Origin: JBCBSS01 sp039819065
GTDB taxonomy: Bacteria > Bacteroidota > Bacteroidia > Cytophagales > Cyclobacteriaceae
NCBI GenBank assembly: GCA_039819065.1
Contig: JBCBSS010000110.1
Coordinates: 1 to 26,736, forward strand
Direction: 5' to 3'
Length of the DNA stretch: 26,736 nt
The notes beneath the pieces are model-generated. The model did not search any database. It saw nothing but the letters and a program-made list of their open reading frames with translations, and was not told where the DNA came from. This document shows positions 1 through 7,170 of the stretch, piece after piece. Both the position numbers and the translations under genes were made by a program. Positions within the stretch are counted from its first letter, which is position 1; the number at the start of each line of letters is the position of its first letter.

Positions 1-10
1 TATGATTTTC

Positions 11-41
11 TTGGGTTCAACTTTCATTTCATTTAAGTTCG
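11..41 (+). promoter_or_regulatory. Possible promoter of the his leader and operon
   Basis: The Bacteroidota housekeeping promoter is roughly TTTG at -33 and TAnnTTTG at -7. Here TTGG (11-14) and TAAGTTCG (34-41) are separated by 19 bp, which is the usual spacing, and they lie about 20 bp upstream of the leader ORF. The -7 box has one mismatch and the -33 box is weak, so this is only a candidate. The window begins just upstream, so a better promoter could lie outside it. Confidence 0.3.
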
Positions 42-61
42 CAGAGTCTAATAGAAAGGCG

Positions 62-121
62 ATGAATTTGACTTTAGAAAATACAAACCATCTGCACCAT
101 CATCATTGGATTATCCTCTGA
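62..121 (+). CDS. hisL: Histidine leader peptide (attenuator ORF, 19 aa)
   Basis: This short ORF reads MNLTLENTNHLHHHHWIIL and then TGA. Five of the six codons at 89-106 encode histidine (CAT CTG CAC CAT CAT CAT). A purine-rich AGAAAGG lies just before the ATG. It sits directly in front of a terminator hairpin and hisG, the arrangement of the enterobacterial his leader: scarce charged His-tRNA would stall the ribosome at the His run, while normal translation carries it to the stop at 119-121. The peptide itself would have no enzymatic role. The enrichment of His codons at precisely this site makes chance unlikely; the mechanism is inferred from known his attenuators. Confidence 0.85.
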   Translation: MNLTLENTNHLHHHHWIIL

Positions 122-123
122 CC

Positions 124-176
124 TTGGTGGGTTTGTGTTTTAATGTATAATAATATTAGAACTGAAGGCTTGCCAA
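124..176 (+). promoter_or_regulatory. Putative antiterminator pairing of the his attenuator
   Basis: The segment TTGGTGGG (125-132) can pair with CTTGCCAA (169-176), giving eight pairs of which three are G-U, extendable by about three more, mostly G-U. That pairing would consume the 5' arm of the terminator hairpin and so prevent it. The first arm starts four bases after the leader stop codon. A ribosome waiting at the stop would cover it and allow termination; a ribosome stalled at the His codons would leave it free. The pairing is rich in wobbles, so its stability needs to be computed. Confidence 0.5.
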
Positions 177-193
177 TTGGTAAGCCTTTTTTT
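165..193 (+). terminator. Attenuator terminator upstream of hisG
   Basis: The stem AAGGCTTGCC (165-174) pairs with GGTAAGCCTT (179-188) over ten pairs with one G-T wobble and a four-base AATT loop. It is followed by an unbroken T-run (187-193). This is a canonical intrinsic terminator, placed only 24 bp before the hisG start and after the His-rich leader ORF. It would end transcription when histidine is plentiful. Confidence 0.88.
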
Positions 194-217
194 GTTATTG
201 AAAATGTAAACTAAACA

Positions 218-1078
218 ATGGAACCACTTCTTAGAATCGCTATTCAAAAATCAGGTAGACTACAGGAGAAATCGGTAGCACTGCTAAAAGAATGCGGACT
301 CACTTTCAGTAATAGCAAGAATCAACTTAAGGCACCAGCCTACAATTTCCCCGCAGAGGTCTTATTCTTAAGAGATGATGATATCCCTCAATACGTTCAG
401 GACAGCGTAGCTGATATTGGTATCATCGGCGAGAATGTGTTCATCGAGAAACAAAAGGAAATCGATCTAGTAGAGCGATTAGGTTTTGCCAAATGCAGGC
501 TATCACTTGCCATACCTAAGAGTAGTGAGTATGAAGGGCTATACTCATTAGAAGGGAAGAATATCGCTACTTCCTATCCCAATATTATCAAAGACTACCT
601 CGCTGATCACGGTGTGAGTGCAGGCATCCATGAAATCAGTGGTTCGGTAGAAATAGCGCCGGGTATTGGCTTAGCAGAGGCCATATGTGACATTGTAAGT
701 ACAGGTAGCACCCTGTTGAGCAATGGCTTGAAGGAAGTGGAAACGGTGATGCGCTCCGAGGCCGTTATGGTAGCGACACCGGATCTCACCCCAGAGAAAC
801 AGGATATTCTGGATAAGCTATTGTTTAGAATCAAGTCGGTTAAAAAGGCAGGTAACAACAAATACATTCTACTCAACGCGCCTAACGAGCACATTGATGA
901 GATTACCTCCATTATACCAGGTATGAAAAGCCCTACCGTAATGCCGTTGAGCAGAGAAGGTTGGTCATCGCTACATTCTGTGGTGAACGAGGATGACTTC
1001 TGGGAGAAAATTGATCAATTGAAAGAACTTGGTGCAGAAGGTATCTTAGTCGTTCCGATAGAAAAGATGATCATTTAA
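218..1078 (+). CDS. hisG: ATP phosphoribosyltransferase, long form
   Basis: Catalyses the first committed step of histidine synthesis, ATP + PRPP to N1-(5-phosphoribosyl)-ATP, in the cytoplasm. The N-terminal RIAIQKSGRL and the PRPP-binding segment AEAICDIVSTGSTL (about residues 153-166) are characteristic. At 286 residues it is the long, self-sufficient form: the last 75 or so residues, with the PGMKSPTVMPL motif (235-245), form the HisG_C regulatory domain that binds histidine for feedback inhibition, so no HisZ partner is expected. The ATG follows the attenuator terminator by about 25 bp. It is the first enzyme gene of the operon, with 31 bp to hisD. Pathway control is therefore likely both transcriptional (attenuation) and allosteric. 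Confidence 0.97.
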   Translation: MEPLLRIAIQKSGRLQEKSVALLKECGLTFSNSKNQLKAPAYNFPAEVLFLRDDDIPQYVQDSVADIGIIGENVFIEKQKEIDLVERLGFAKCRLSLAIPKSSEYEGLYSLEGKNIATSYPNIIKDYLADHGVSAGIHEISGSVEIAPGIGLAEAICDIVSTGSTLLSNGLKEVETVMRSEAVMVATPDLTPEKQDILDKLLFRIKSVKKAGNNKYILLNAPNEHIDEITSIIPGMKSPTVMPLSREGWSSLHSVVNEDDFWEKIDQLKELGAEGILVVPIEKMII

Positions 1079-1109
1079 GCAATAACAAACCATAACCACC
1101 TCAAGCGCG

Positions 1110-2408
1110 ATGCAAATAATCAAGCAGCCAGCTAAAGATCAATGGAATGAGATTCTACAAAGACCACTTTTGGATAACAGTGCTTTATTCGGTACTGTGC
1201 AGAGTGTTCTTGAGGATGTTAAAGCCAACGGGGATAAGGCCGTAAAAGAATATACCCAAAAGTTTGATGGAGCCAGCCTCACATCATTAAGTGTTGAAAG
1301 ATCAGTTATTTCTAAGGCAGCCTCTCAAGTGTCTGATGAATTGAAGAAAGCCATTCAACAGGCCAAACTCAATATTGAAAAGTTTCACCAGGCACAGATA
1401 GAAGGCGTTGAGCGAATAGAGACCATGGCAGGCGTAGTATGCTGGAGGAAGCAGGTGGCCATTGAAAAGGTAGGTATTTATATTCCTGGGGGTACGGCAC
1501 CATTATTTTCTACTGTACTAATGTTAGGTGTACCGGCTAAAATTGCTGGCTGTAAGGAAATAGTATTGTGTACGCCACCTTCCAAAGATGGTCAAATTGA
1601 TCCTGCCATTCTGTACACAGCGGAGCTAATCGGCATTGATAAAGTCTACTCCGTTGGTGGTGTTCAGGCTATCGGCGCCATGGCTTATGGAACTGAATCT
1701 ATTCCTCAAGTATATAAAATCTTTGGCCCCGGCAATCAGTATGTGACCGCCGCTAAACAAATGGTGAATCAGGAAGGTACCGCCATAGATATGCCCGCTG
1801 GCCCTTCGGAGGTGCAGGTAATTGCTGACGAAACGGCCCATCCTGAATTCATAGCTGCCGATCTTCTTTCCCAGGCGGAACATGGTACAGACAGCCAGGT
1901 AATTCTGGTTTCTACCAACGAAAATGTGCTTAATGACACCATGGCCGCGGTAGACCGTCAGGTGGCCGAATTACCTAGAAAAGAAATAGCACTTAAGGCA
2001 CTTGATAATAGCAAAGCCATTTTATTAAACTCCGAGCAAGAAGTAGTTGATTTAACCAACGAATACGGCCCAGAGCACTTGATTATTTCTACCGCCAATT
2101 GTGACGAACTAGCAGAGCAAATCACAAACGCAGGCTCCGTTTTTATAGGTCATCTCACGCCAGAATCAGCTGGGGACTACGCTTCAGGCACCAATCATAC
2201 TTTGCCTACCAATGGCTTTGCCAAGGCGTACAGTGGTGTGTCGTTAGATAGTTTCGTGAAGTACATTACCTTTCAAAAGATCAACGAAGAGGGTATCAAA
2301 GCACTGGGGCCAGATATTGAGATCATGGCCGAAGCTGAGCAACTGAGAGCACATAGAAATGCGGTGACGGTAAGACTAAAACATTTGACAGAGACACAAG
2401 GATCATAA
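1110..2408 (+). CDS. hisD: Histidinol dehydrogenase
   Basis: Catalyses the final two steps, the NAD-dependent four-electron oxidation of L-histidinol to L-histidine through histidinal. Its 432 residues are the usual length. Motifs include the IYIPGG segment (123-128), FGPGNQYV (205-212), DMPAGPSEV (227-235), SQAEHG (254-259, holding zinc ligands Gln255 and His258), YGPEHL (319-324, with the catalytic Glu-His pair), SAGDYASGTNH (353-363, Asp356 as zinc ligand) and AHRNAV with His415, the fourth zinc ligand. All active-site positions appear intact. It lies 31 bp after hisG and 16 bp before hisC, consistent with cotranscription. Confidence 0.97.
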   Translation: MQIIKQPAKDQWNEILQRPLLDNSALFGTVQSVLEDVKANGDKAVKEYTQKFDGASLTSLSVERSVISKAASQVSDELKKAIQQAKLNIEKFHQAQIEGVERIETMAGVVCWRKQVAIEKVGIYIPGGTAPLFSTVLMLGVPAKIAGCKEIVLCTPPSKDGQIDPAILYTAELIGIDKVYSVGGVQAIGAMAYGTESIPQVYKIFGPGNQYVTAAKQMVNQEGTAIDMPAGPSEVQVIADETAHPEFIAADLLSQAEHGTDSQVILVSTNENVLNDTMAAVDRQVAELPRKEIALKALDNSKAILLNSEQEVVDLTNEYGPEHLIISTANCDELAEQITNAGSVFIGHLTPESAGDYASGTNHTLPTNGFAKAYSGVSLDSFVKYITFQKINEEGIKALGPDIEIMAEAEQLRAHRNAVTVRLKHLTETQGS

Positions 2409-2424
2409 AAGGGACTGGAAGAAC

Positions 2425-3459
2425 ATGATTGATATTCAAAGTTTAGTAAGAAAGAATATAAGGGATTTGAAGCCTTACTCGTCTGCCAGAGATGAGTTTC
2501 AGGGCAAAGCATCGGTTTTTATTGATGCCAACGAAAATCCCTATGAGACTGGATACAACCGGTACCCAGATCCACTGCAAAGAGAGTTGAAGCAAAAGAT
2601 TGCTGAGATCAAAAGTGTTGAGCCAACTCAGATCTTTCTAGGAAACGGTAGTGATGAGGCGATCGACCTTTTAATCAGGGCATTCTGTGAGCCTGGCTTG
2701 GATAACATTCTATACCCCGAACCCACTTACGGCATGTACAAAGTGAGTGCTGGTATCAATGGTACGGAGGTGGTAACGGTAGATTTGAATGAGGATTTTG
2801 ACCTGGAAGCGAGTGTATTATTTGAGAGGGTGAACCACCTTACCAAGATCATCTTTCTATGTAGCCCTAACAACCCTTCAGGCAATACACTTGACGAAAT
2901 CGAGATATTGGACATTCTTAGAAAGTTCAGAGGCATTGTCGTAGTCGATGAAGCTTATATAGATTTCTGTTCTTCTAATGGCTTTGCACAATACATTGAT
3001 CAGTTCAATAATCTGATCATCTTACAAACTTTCTCAAAAGCGTGGGGACTGGCTGGGATTAGGCTCGGTATGGCTTTCGCCAATACCGAGATAATTAATG
3101 TTTTAAACAGAATTAAACCCCCTTATAATATCAATGCACTTACCCAACAGGAGGCTTTAAAGTCACTTGAAAACAGCGCTCAAAAGGATAAATGGGTTGA
3201 AGAGATACTGGCCGAAAGGGAAAGGCTCGAAAAAGCATTGAAGGATATCAACGTGGTCAAGCGCGTTCATCCTTCCGATGCCAACTTTCTATTGACGGTG
3301 TTCGAGGATGCCAAAGGTACTTACGACTACCTTGTAGACAAGGAGATTGTGGTCAGGGATAGGTCGAATGTGAAGTTGTGTGATCAATGCCTGCGTATTT
3401 CCGTAGGTACGCCAGAAGAGAACGATTTATTATTAGGTGCTTTATCTAAAATGAAATAA
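2425..3459 (+). CDS. hisC: Histidinol-phosphate aminotransferase
   Basis: A PLP-dependent fold-type I aminotransferase that converts imidazole acetol-phosphate and glutamate to histidinol-phosphate. The PLP lysine is Lys205 in TFSKAWGLAGIRLG. Other family marks are SPNNPSG (147-153), VVDEAYIDF (173-181) and GNGSDEAID (73-81). At 344 residues it is typical of bacterial HisC. It lies between hisD and hisB with short gaps (16 and 12 bp). HisC-like proteins can have other substrates, but its place within a complete his operon makes the assignment secure. Confidence 0.96.
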   Translation: MIDIQSLVRKNIRDLKPYSSARDEFQGKASVFIDANENPYETGYNRYPDPLQRELKQKIAEIKSVEPTQIFLGNGSDEAIDLLIRAFCEPGLDNILYPEPTYGMYKVSAGINGTEVVTVDLNEDFDLEASVLFERVNHLTKIIFLCSPNNPSGNTLDEIEILDILRKFRGIVVVDEAYIDFCSSNGFAQYIDQFNNLIILQTFSKAWGLAGIRLGMAFANTEIINVLNRIKPPYNINALTQQEALKSLENSAQKDKWVEEILAERERLEKALKDINVVKRVHPSDANFLLTVFEDAKGTYDYLVDKEIVVRDRSNVKLCDQCLRISVGTPEENDLLLGALSKMK

Positions 3460-3471
3460 CACTTACTCCCA

Positions 3472-4596
3472 ATGAAAAAAGTACTATTTATCGACCGAGA
3501 TGGAACGTTGATCAGTGAAGCCGAAGACGAACAAATCGATTCATTTGAAAAGCTTTCGTTCTTGCCGGGAGCGTTTCAATATTTGACTAAAATCGTTCAA
3601 GAAGCTGATTTTGAATTGGTCATGATCACCAATCAAGACGGTTTGGGTACAGAGAGTTTTCCAGAAGATACATTTTGGCCGGTTCACAACTTCATCATGA
3701 AGGCCTTTGAGAATGAAGGCGTGATTTTCGATGAAGTTTGCATCGACAAATCATTTCCACATGAGAACCTGCCGACTCGTAAACCAGGCACCGGCCTCTT
3801 GACCAAGTATCTGGACAGCAGTAAATATGATCTGGCTAATTCCTTTGTATTGGGTGATAGGTTGTCAGATATTGAACTAGCCAAAAACCTTGGTGCTAAG
3901 GGCATCTTTATTAGCGGAGGTGTGATTCAGCAATCTATTGAAGGTAACGAATTGATGGAACATTGTGCGCTTGTTACCGACCACTGGAAGGATATTTACA
4001 AGTTCCTTACCCAACCGGATCGCAGTGCTGTGGTGAAAAGAACCACTAACGAAACTGATATTGATATAAAAGTGGATCTTGAAGGGAGTGGGAAAGCGAA
4101 TATTTCAACGGGTCTGGCATTCTATGATCATATGCTGGAGCAGATCGCCAAGCATGGTGGAGTGGACTTGGATATTAAGGTAAAAGGTGATCTGGAAGTA
4201 GACGAACACCATACCATTGAGGATACGGCCATTGCGCTAGGAGAGGCTGTTGCTAAGGCATTGGGTGATAAAAAAGGCATCGAGAGATATGGTTTCTATT
4301 TGCCTATGGATGACAGCTTGGCGCAGGTAGCGATAGACTTTGGTGGTAGAAACTGGATTGTCTGGGAGGCGGAGTTTAAGCGAGAGAAAATAGGGGAGAT
4401 GCCAACTGAGATGTTCTTCCATTTCTTTAAGTCATTCTCAGACGCTGCCAAGTGTAACCTTAATATCAAGGCGGAAGGTGATAATGAGCATCATAAGATT
4501 GAAGCAATATTCAAGGCTTTCGCTAAAGCCATAAAGATGGCGGTAAAGAAAGAGGAAGGTAATTTTCAGATCCCTTCGACGAAGGGGGTTTTGTGA
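3472..4596 (+). CDS. hisB: Bifunctional histidinol-phosphatase / imidazoleglycerol-phosphate dehydratase
   Basis: A fused enzyme covering two non-consecutive steps. Residues 1 to about 170 are a HAD-family histidinol-phosphate phosphatase: FIDRDGT (6-12) supplies the nucleophile Asp8 and the general acid Asp10, followed by MITNQDGLGT (51-60), RKP (103-105) and GDRLSDIELA. Residues from about 183 to 374 are imidazoleglycerol-phosphate dehydratase with FYDHMLEQIAKHGG, DEHHTIEDT and NEHHKIEAIFKAF, the His/Glu metal ligands of the di-manganese site, and the usual C-terminal SSKGVL-like end (here PSTKGVL). Recalled alignment with Escherichia coli HisB puts Asp, Ser, Leu and Thr at its four zinc ligands (Cys93, His95, Cys101, Cys103), so the phosphatase half seems to lack the structural zinc. 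The fusion removes the need for a separate hisN. Confidence 0.96.
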   Translation: MKKVLFIDRDGTLISEAEDEQIDSFEKLSFLPGAFQYLTKIVQEADFELVMITNQDGLGTESFPEDTFWPVHNFIMKAFENEGVIFDEVCIDKSFPHENLPTRKPGTGLLTKYLDSSKYDLANSFVLGDRLSDIELAKNLGAKGIFISGGVIQQSIEGNELMEHCALVTDHWKDIYKFLTQPDRSAVVKRTTNETDIDIKVDLEGSGKANISTGLAFYDHMLEQIAKHGGVDLDIKVKGDLEVDEHHTIEDTAIALGEAVAKALGDKKGIERYGFYLPMDDSLAQVAIDFGGRNWIVWEAEFKREKIGEMPTEMFFHFFKSFSDAAKCNLNIKAEGDNEHHKIEAIFKAFAKAIKMAVKKEEGNFQIPSTKGVL

Positions 4597-4636
4597 GATT
4601 GTAATTATGAAGAGCTGACTTAGTTTCTGGCGACTT

Positions 4637-4652
4637 CCCCGACGGGTCGGGG
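4637..4652. repeat. Small GC-rich palindrome in the hisB-hisH gap
   Basis: CCCCGA (4637-4642) pairs with TCGGGG (4647-4652) around a CGGG loop. It lies 40 bp after hisB and has no T-run, so it is not a clear terminator. It is the first of three palindromic units in the 296-bp gap between hisB and hisH, which contains no convincing coding sequence. Confidence 0.6.
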
Positions 4653-4676
4653 ATACAGAGCGATTGACCTTAGCCG

Positions 4677-4720
4677 TCGTTTGTGCCTGCCTACCGGCAA
4701 AGGCAGGTCTTCACAAACGA
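4677..4720. repeat. Two-part nested hairpin in the hisB-hisH gap
   Basis: An outer stem, TCGTTTGTG (4677-4685) with CACAAACGA (4712-4720), encloses an inner stem, CCTGCC (4686-4691) with GGCAGG (4702-4707). The loop is ten bases and there is a four-base bulge on the 3' side. The inner CCTGCC/GGCAGG core resembles short palindromes that I recall as dispersed in Bacteroidota genomes. It could be a mobile palindrome inserted into the operon, or an mRNA structure that adjusts expression of the downstream his genes. No T-run follows. Confidence 0.6.
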
Positions 4721-4752
4721 TCTAAAACCATGTGTGAGACACGCATGGCGCC

Positions 4753-4821
4753 GAGAGAAATCTATCTTTATAAAAATAGGCTGTTAGATTGAGATAGATC
4801 TCTCATTACATTCGAGATGAC
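4753..4821. repeat. Dispersed inverted-repeat element, copy A (partly decayed)
   Basis: Contains GAGAGAAATCTATCTT at the left, and GAGATAGATCTCTC (4791-4804) plus TTCGAGATGAC (4811-4821) at the right. The two halves are imperfect inverted repeats. The same modules occur at 7021-7107 (copy B, complete) and in diverged form at 12602-12682 (copy C). The outer left arm of copy A no longer matches its right arm, so it looks older than copy B. All three copies lie in intergenic DNA. Confidence 0.65.
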
Positions 4822-4892
4822 ATGCTATCATCTTGAGTGCTTGAAAGAATGAAATTTACGCCTGAAAATGAGGCTTAAATAGTAACTAGAAA

Positions 4893-5489
4893 ATGAACAT
4901 AGCAATTATAAAATACAACGCTGGCAACATCCAATCAGTCCTTTTTGCCATGGATAGGTTGGGTATACATCCAAAGTTGACCAGTGATCCTGAAGAGATC
5001 AAAGCGGCTGATAAAGTAATATTTCCAGGTGTGGGTGAAGCTAGTAGCACCATGGCCGATTTACATAACCTTGGTCTCGATAAAGTGATTCCGGCTTTGA
5101 AGCAACCTGTACTAGGCATATGCATTGGTATGCAATTGATGTGTAGACATTCTGAAGAAAACAACACCGATTGTCTTGGTATCTTTGACGTGGATGTGAA
5201 GCGCTTCAGGCCTAACGAAGAGCAAAAGATGTTGAAGGTGCCCCACATGGGTTGGAATACGATCACCGATCTGAAGACTAACCTTTTTAGTGATAGCTTG
5301 GACAATGAATATGCTTACTTTGTACACAGCTATTATATTCCGCTCAACGAGTATTCTATCGCGACGACGGACTATGTTCATCCCTTTAGCGCGGGTATGC
5401 ATCGCGATAACTTTTACGCTGTCCAGTTTCACCCGGAAAAGTCAGCCAAAGCAGGTGAACAACTCTTGAAAAACTTCCTGGAAATATGA
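4893..5489 (+). CDS. hisH: Imidazole glycerol phosphate synthase, glutaminase subunit
   Basis: A class I glutamine amidotransferase that releases ammonia from glutamine and passes it to HisF. The triad is visible: nucleophile Cys77 in GICIGMQL (75-82), and His180 and Glu182 in VQFHPEKS (177-184). The oxyanion-hole region FPGVGE (44-49) is present. At 198 residues it has the normal length. It restarts the operon after a 296-bp gap full of hairpins, and its last four bases overlap the hisA start (ATGA), which suggests translational coupling to hisA. Whether a separate promoter lies in the upstream gap is not clear from sequence alone. Confidence 0.96.
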   Translation: MNIAIIKYNAGNIQSVLFAMDRLGIHPKLTSDPEEIKAADKVIFPGVGEASSTMADLHNLGLDKVIPALKQPVLGICIGMQLMCRHSEENNTDCLGIFDVDVKRFRPNEEQKMLKVPHMGWNTITDLKTNLFSDSLDNEYAYFVHSYYIPLNEYSIATTDYVHPFSAGMHRDNFYAVQFHPEKSAKAGEQLLKNFLEI

Positions 5490-6199
5490 AGATCATACCT
5501 GCGATAGACCTGATTGATGGTAAGTGCGTACGTCTTTCACAAGGGGATTATGCACAAAAGACCATCTATAATAGTGATCCATTGGAAGTAGCCAAGTCTT
5601 TTGAAGACGCTGGATTAGAATACTTGCACCTCGTCGATTTGGACGGAGCTAAAGCCCAGCACATAGTCAATTGGAAGGTACTGGAAGCTATATCGTCTGG
5701 TACCAATTTGCATATAGATTTTGGCGGAGGTATCAAATCGGATGAGGACGTTAAGATTGCATTCGACAACGGTGCACATCAAATCACCTGTGGTAGTATA
5801 GCGGTGAAGAAGCCCGAGCTGATGGCGAGGTGGATAGAAGAACTTGGCCCTGAGAAAATCATTCTAGGAGCAGATGTAAAGGATAAACTGATCGCCATTT
5901 CAGGTTGGATGGAAGACTCGGGTATTGAGCTGAATACATTTCTAAAAGACTATTTGGACAAAGGCATTCGGTATGCTACCTGTACAGACATCGCTACCGA
6001 TGGCATGCTTTCGGGCCCTAATGTAAATTTGTATCAGGAAGTGATGAAGGACTTTCCGGAACTCAACCTGATTGCCAGTGGCGGAGTATCATCAATTGAT
6101 GACATCCACCAGCTAAAGGCCATAGGCGTTTATGGAGTCATTACCGGAAAGGCGATCTATGAAGGTAAGATAAGCCTTGAATCACTATCATCAATTTGA
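5486..6199 (+). CDS. hisA: ProFAR isomerase
   Basis: 1-(5-phosphoribosyl)-5-[(5-phosphoribosylamino)methylideneamino]imidazole-4-carboxamide isomerase, a (beta/alpha)8 barrel that performs an Amadori rearrangement in the fourth step. PAIDLIDGKCVRLSQGDY at the N terminus holds the first catalytic Asp (Asp8), and CTDIATDGMLSGPN holds the second Asp region. FGGGIKS and ASGGVSS are the two phosphate-binding loops of the half-barrel duplication. Its 237 residues are typical. It overlaps hisH by four bases and is 7 bp from hisF, to which it is homologous. Confidence 0.96.
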   Translation: MKIIPAIDLIDGKCVRLSQGDYAQKTIYNSDPLEVAKSFEDAGLEYLHLVDLDGAKAQHIVNWKVLEAISSGTNLHIDFGGGIKSDEDVKIAFDNGAHQITCGSIAVKKPELMARWIEELGPEKIILGADVKDKLIAISGWMEDSGIELNTFLKDYLDKGIRYATCTDIATDGMLSGPNVNLYQEVMKDFPELNLIASGGVSSIDDIHQLKAIGVYGVITGKAIYEGKISLESLSSI

Positions 6200-6206
6200 T
6201 TGAAAG

Positions 6207-6959
6207 ATGTTAACAAAAAGAATCATACCCTGCCTCGATATCAAAGACGGACGTACTGTCAAAGGCGTTAACTTTGTCAATATCCGGGATGCAGGTGACC
6301 CGGTAGAATTAGGTGCACTTTATGCAGAACAAGGCGCCGACGAGTTGGTATTCCTCGACATCAGCGCCACTATTGAAGGTAGAAAGACCTTCGCGGAGCT
6401 GGTCAAGAGAATAGCGCAGCATATCAATATCCCCTTTACCGTAGGGGGTGGTATTAGTAGCGTAGAAGATGTGGCGCCCTTGCTGCATGCAGGAGCTGAC
6501 AAAGTTTCGGTCAACTCTTCAGCAGTAAGGCGACCGGAGTTGATTGACGAACTAGTTAAAGCTTTTGGTAGTCAATGTATTGTAGTAGCTATTGATGCGA
6601 AATTTATTGATGGTCAATGGATCGTACACACCCATGGTGGACGTACTCCTTCGGATAAAGAGATGTTTAGCTGGGCCGAAGAAGTAGAAAGAAGAGGAGC
6701 AGGCGAGATACTTTTCACATCCATGGATCATGATGGCACCAAGGCAGGTTTTGCGGTAGAAGCACTGAATGAACTTTGCTCAAAGGTGACTATTCCGGTC
6801 ATTGCATCCGGTGGTGCCGGTAATATGGAGCACTTCAAAGACGCCTTTGAACAGGGTAAGGCAGACGCCGCCCTGGCTGCTAGTATTTTCCATTTTAAAG
6901 AAATTCCTATTCCTGACCTTAAATCGTACTTAAGAGAAGAGGGAATAACAATGAGATAA
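6207..6959 (+). CDS. hisF: Imidazole glycerol phosphate synthase, cyclase subunit
   Basis: The (beta/alpha)8-barrel synthase that uses HisH-derived ammonia to turn PRFAR into imidazole glycerol phosphate and AICAR, the latter feeding back into purine synthesis. Diagnostic stretches are IPCLDIKDGRTVKGV with Asp11, VGGGISS (phosphate loop), VVAIDAK with the second catalytic Asp near residue 130, HGGR, and the C-terminal ASGGAGN phosphate loop. At 250 residues it is of standard length. It pairs with HisH, encoded one gene upstream. Confidence 0.97.
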   Translation: MLTKRIIPCLDIKDGRTVKGVNFVNIRDAGDPVELGALYAEQGADELVFLDISATIEGRKTFAELVKRIAQHINIPFTVGGGISSVEDVAPLLHAGADKVSVNSSAVRRPELIDELVKAFGSQCIVVAIDAKFIDGQWIVHTHGGRTPSDKEMFSWAEEVERRGAGEILFTSMDHDGTKAGFAVEALNELCSKVTIPVIASGGAGNMEHFKDAFEQGKADAALAASIFHFKEIPIPDLKSYLREEGITMR

Positions 6960-6994
6960 ATAGTGTATTGAATGTCAGCCTTTATTCTCACATT

Positions 6995-7123
6995 GAATGT
7001 TTCAAAAACAGTTAACTCAAGTCATTTCGAGTGCAACGAGAAATCTATCTTTCTAACAATCTCATCACCCGAACTTGAGATAGATCTCTCACTGCGTTCG
7101 AGATGACTCTTTTTGAAACATTC
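6995..7123. repeat. Nested inverted repeat between hisF and hisIE (copy B with flanking arms)
   Basis: The core 7021-7107 begins GTCATTTCGAGTGCAACGAG and ends with an imperfect inverse (CTCACTGCGTTCGAGATGAC). Inside are AAATCTATCTT and its near-inverse AGATAGATCTC. Outside the core, GAATGTTTCAAAAA (6995-7008) and TTTTTGAAACATTC (7110-7123) form a perfect 14-bp inverted pair. The whole element could fold into one long hairpin in the his mRNA ahead of hisIE. It is non-coding, has no transposase, and matches copies A and C. It may be a short palindromic mobile element or a processing/attenuation structure. Confidence 0.75.
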
Positions 7124-7170
7124 TCAACAATCCGTGATTGGGAGGCTATATAACGAATAAAACCACAACC

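Noticed and set aside
62..121. His-rich run as a metal-binding peptide or chance poly-His
   Set aside because: The ORF is short and sits directly before a terminator and hisG; the leader-peptide explanation accounts for the position, the stop and the hairpin.
607..912. Minus-strand ORF inside hisG, and similar ORFs inside the other his genes and inside the large T9SS genes
   Set aside because: They lie wholly within strongly supported genes, show no domain motif or signal, and are expected shadows of the codon pattern.
4597..4892. Insertion sequence remnant between hisB and hisH
   Set aside because: No transposase fragment, target-site duplication or matching terminal inverted repeats were found; only short palindromes are visible.
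7138..7170. TTG start giving hisIE 11 extra residues
   Set aside because: ATG at 7171 begins the conserved HisI sequence, and the extra residues have no family match.
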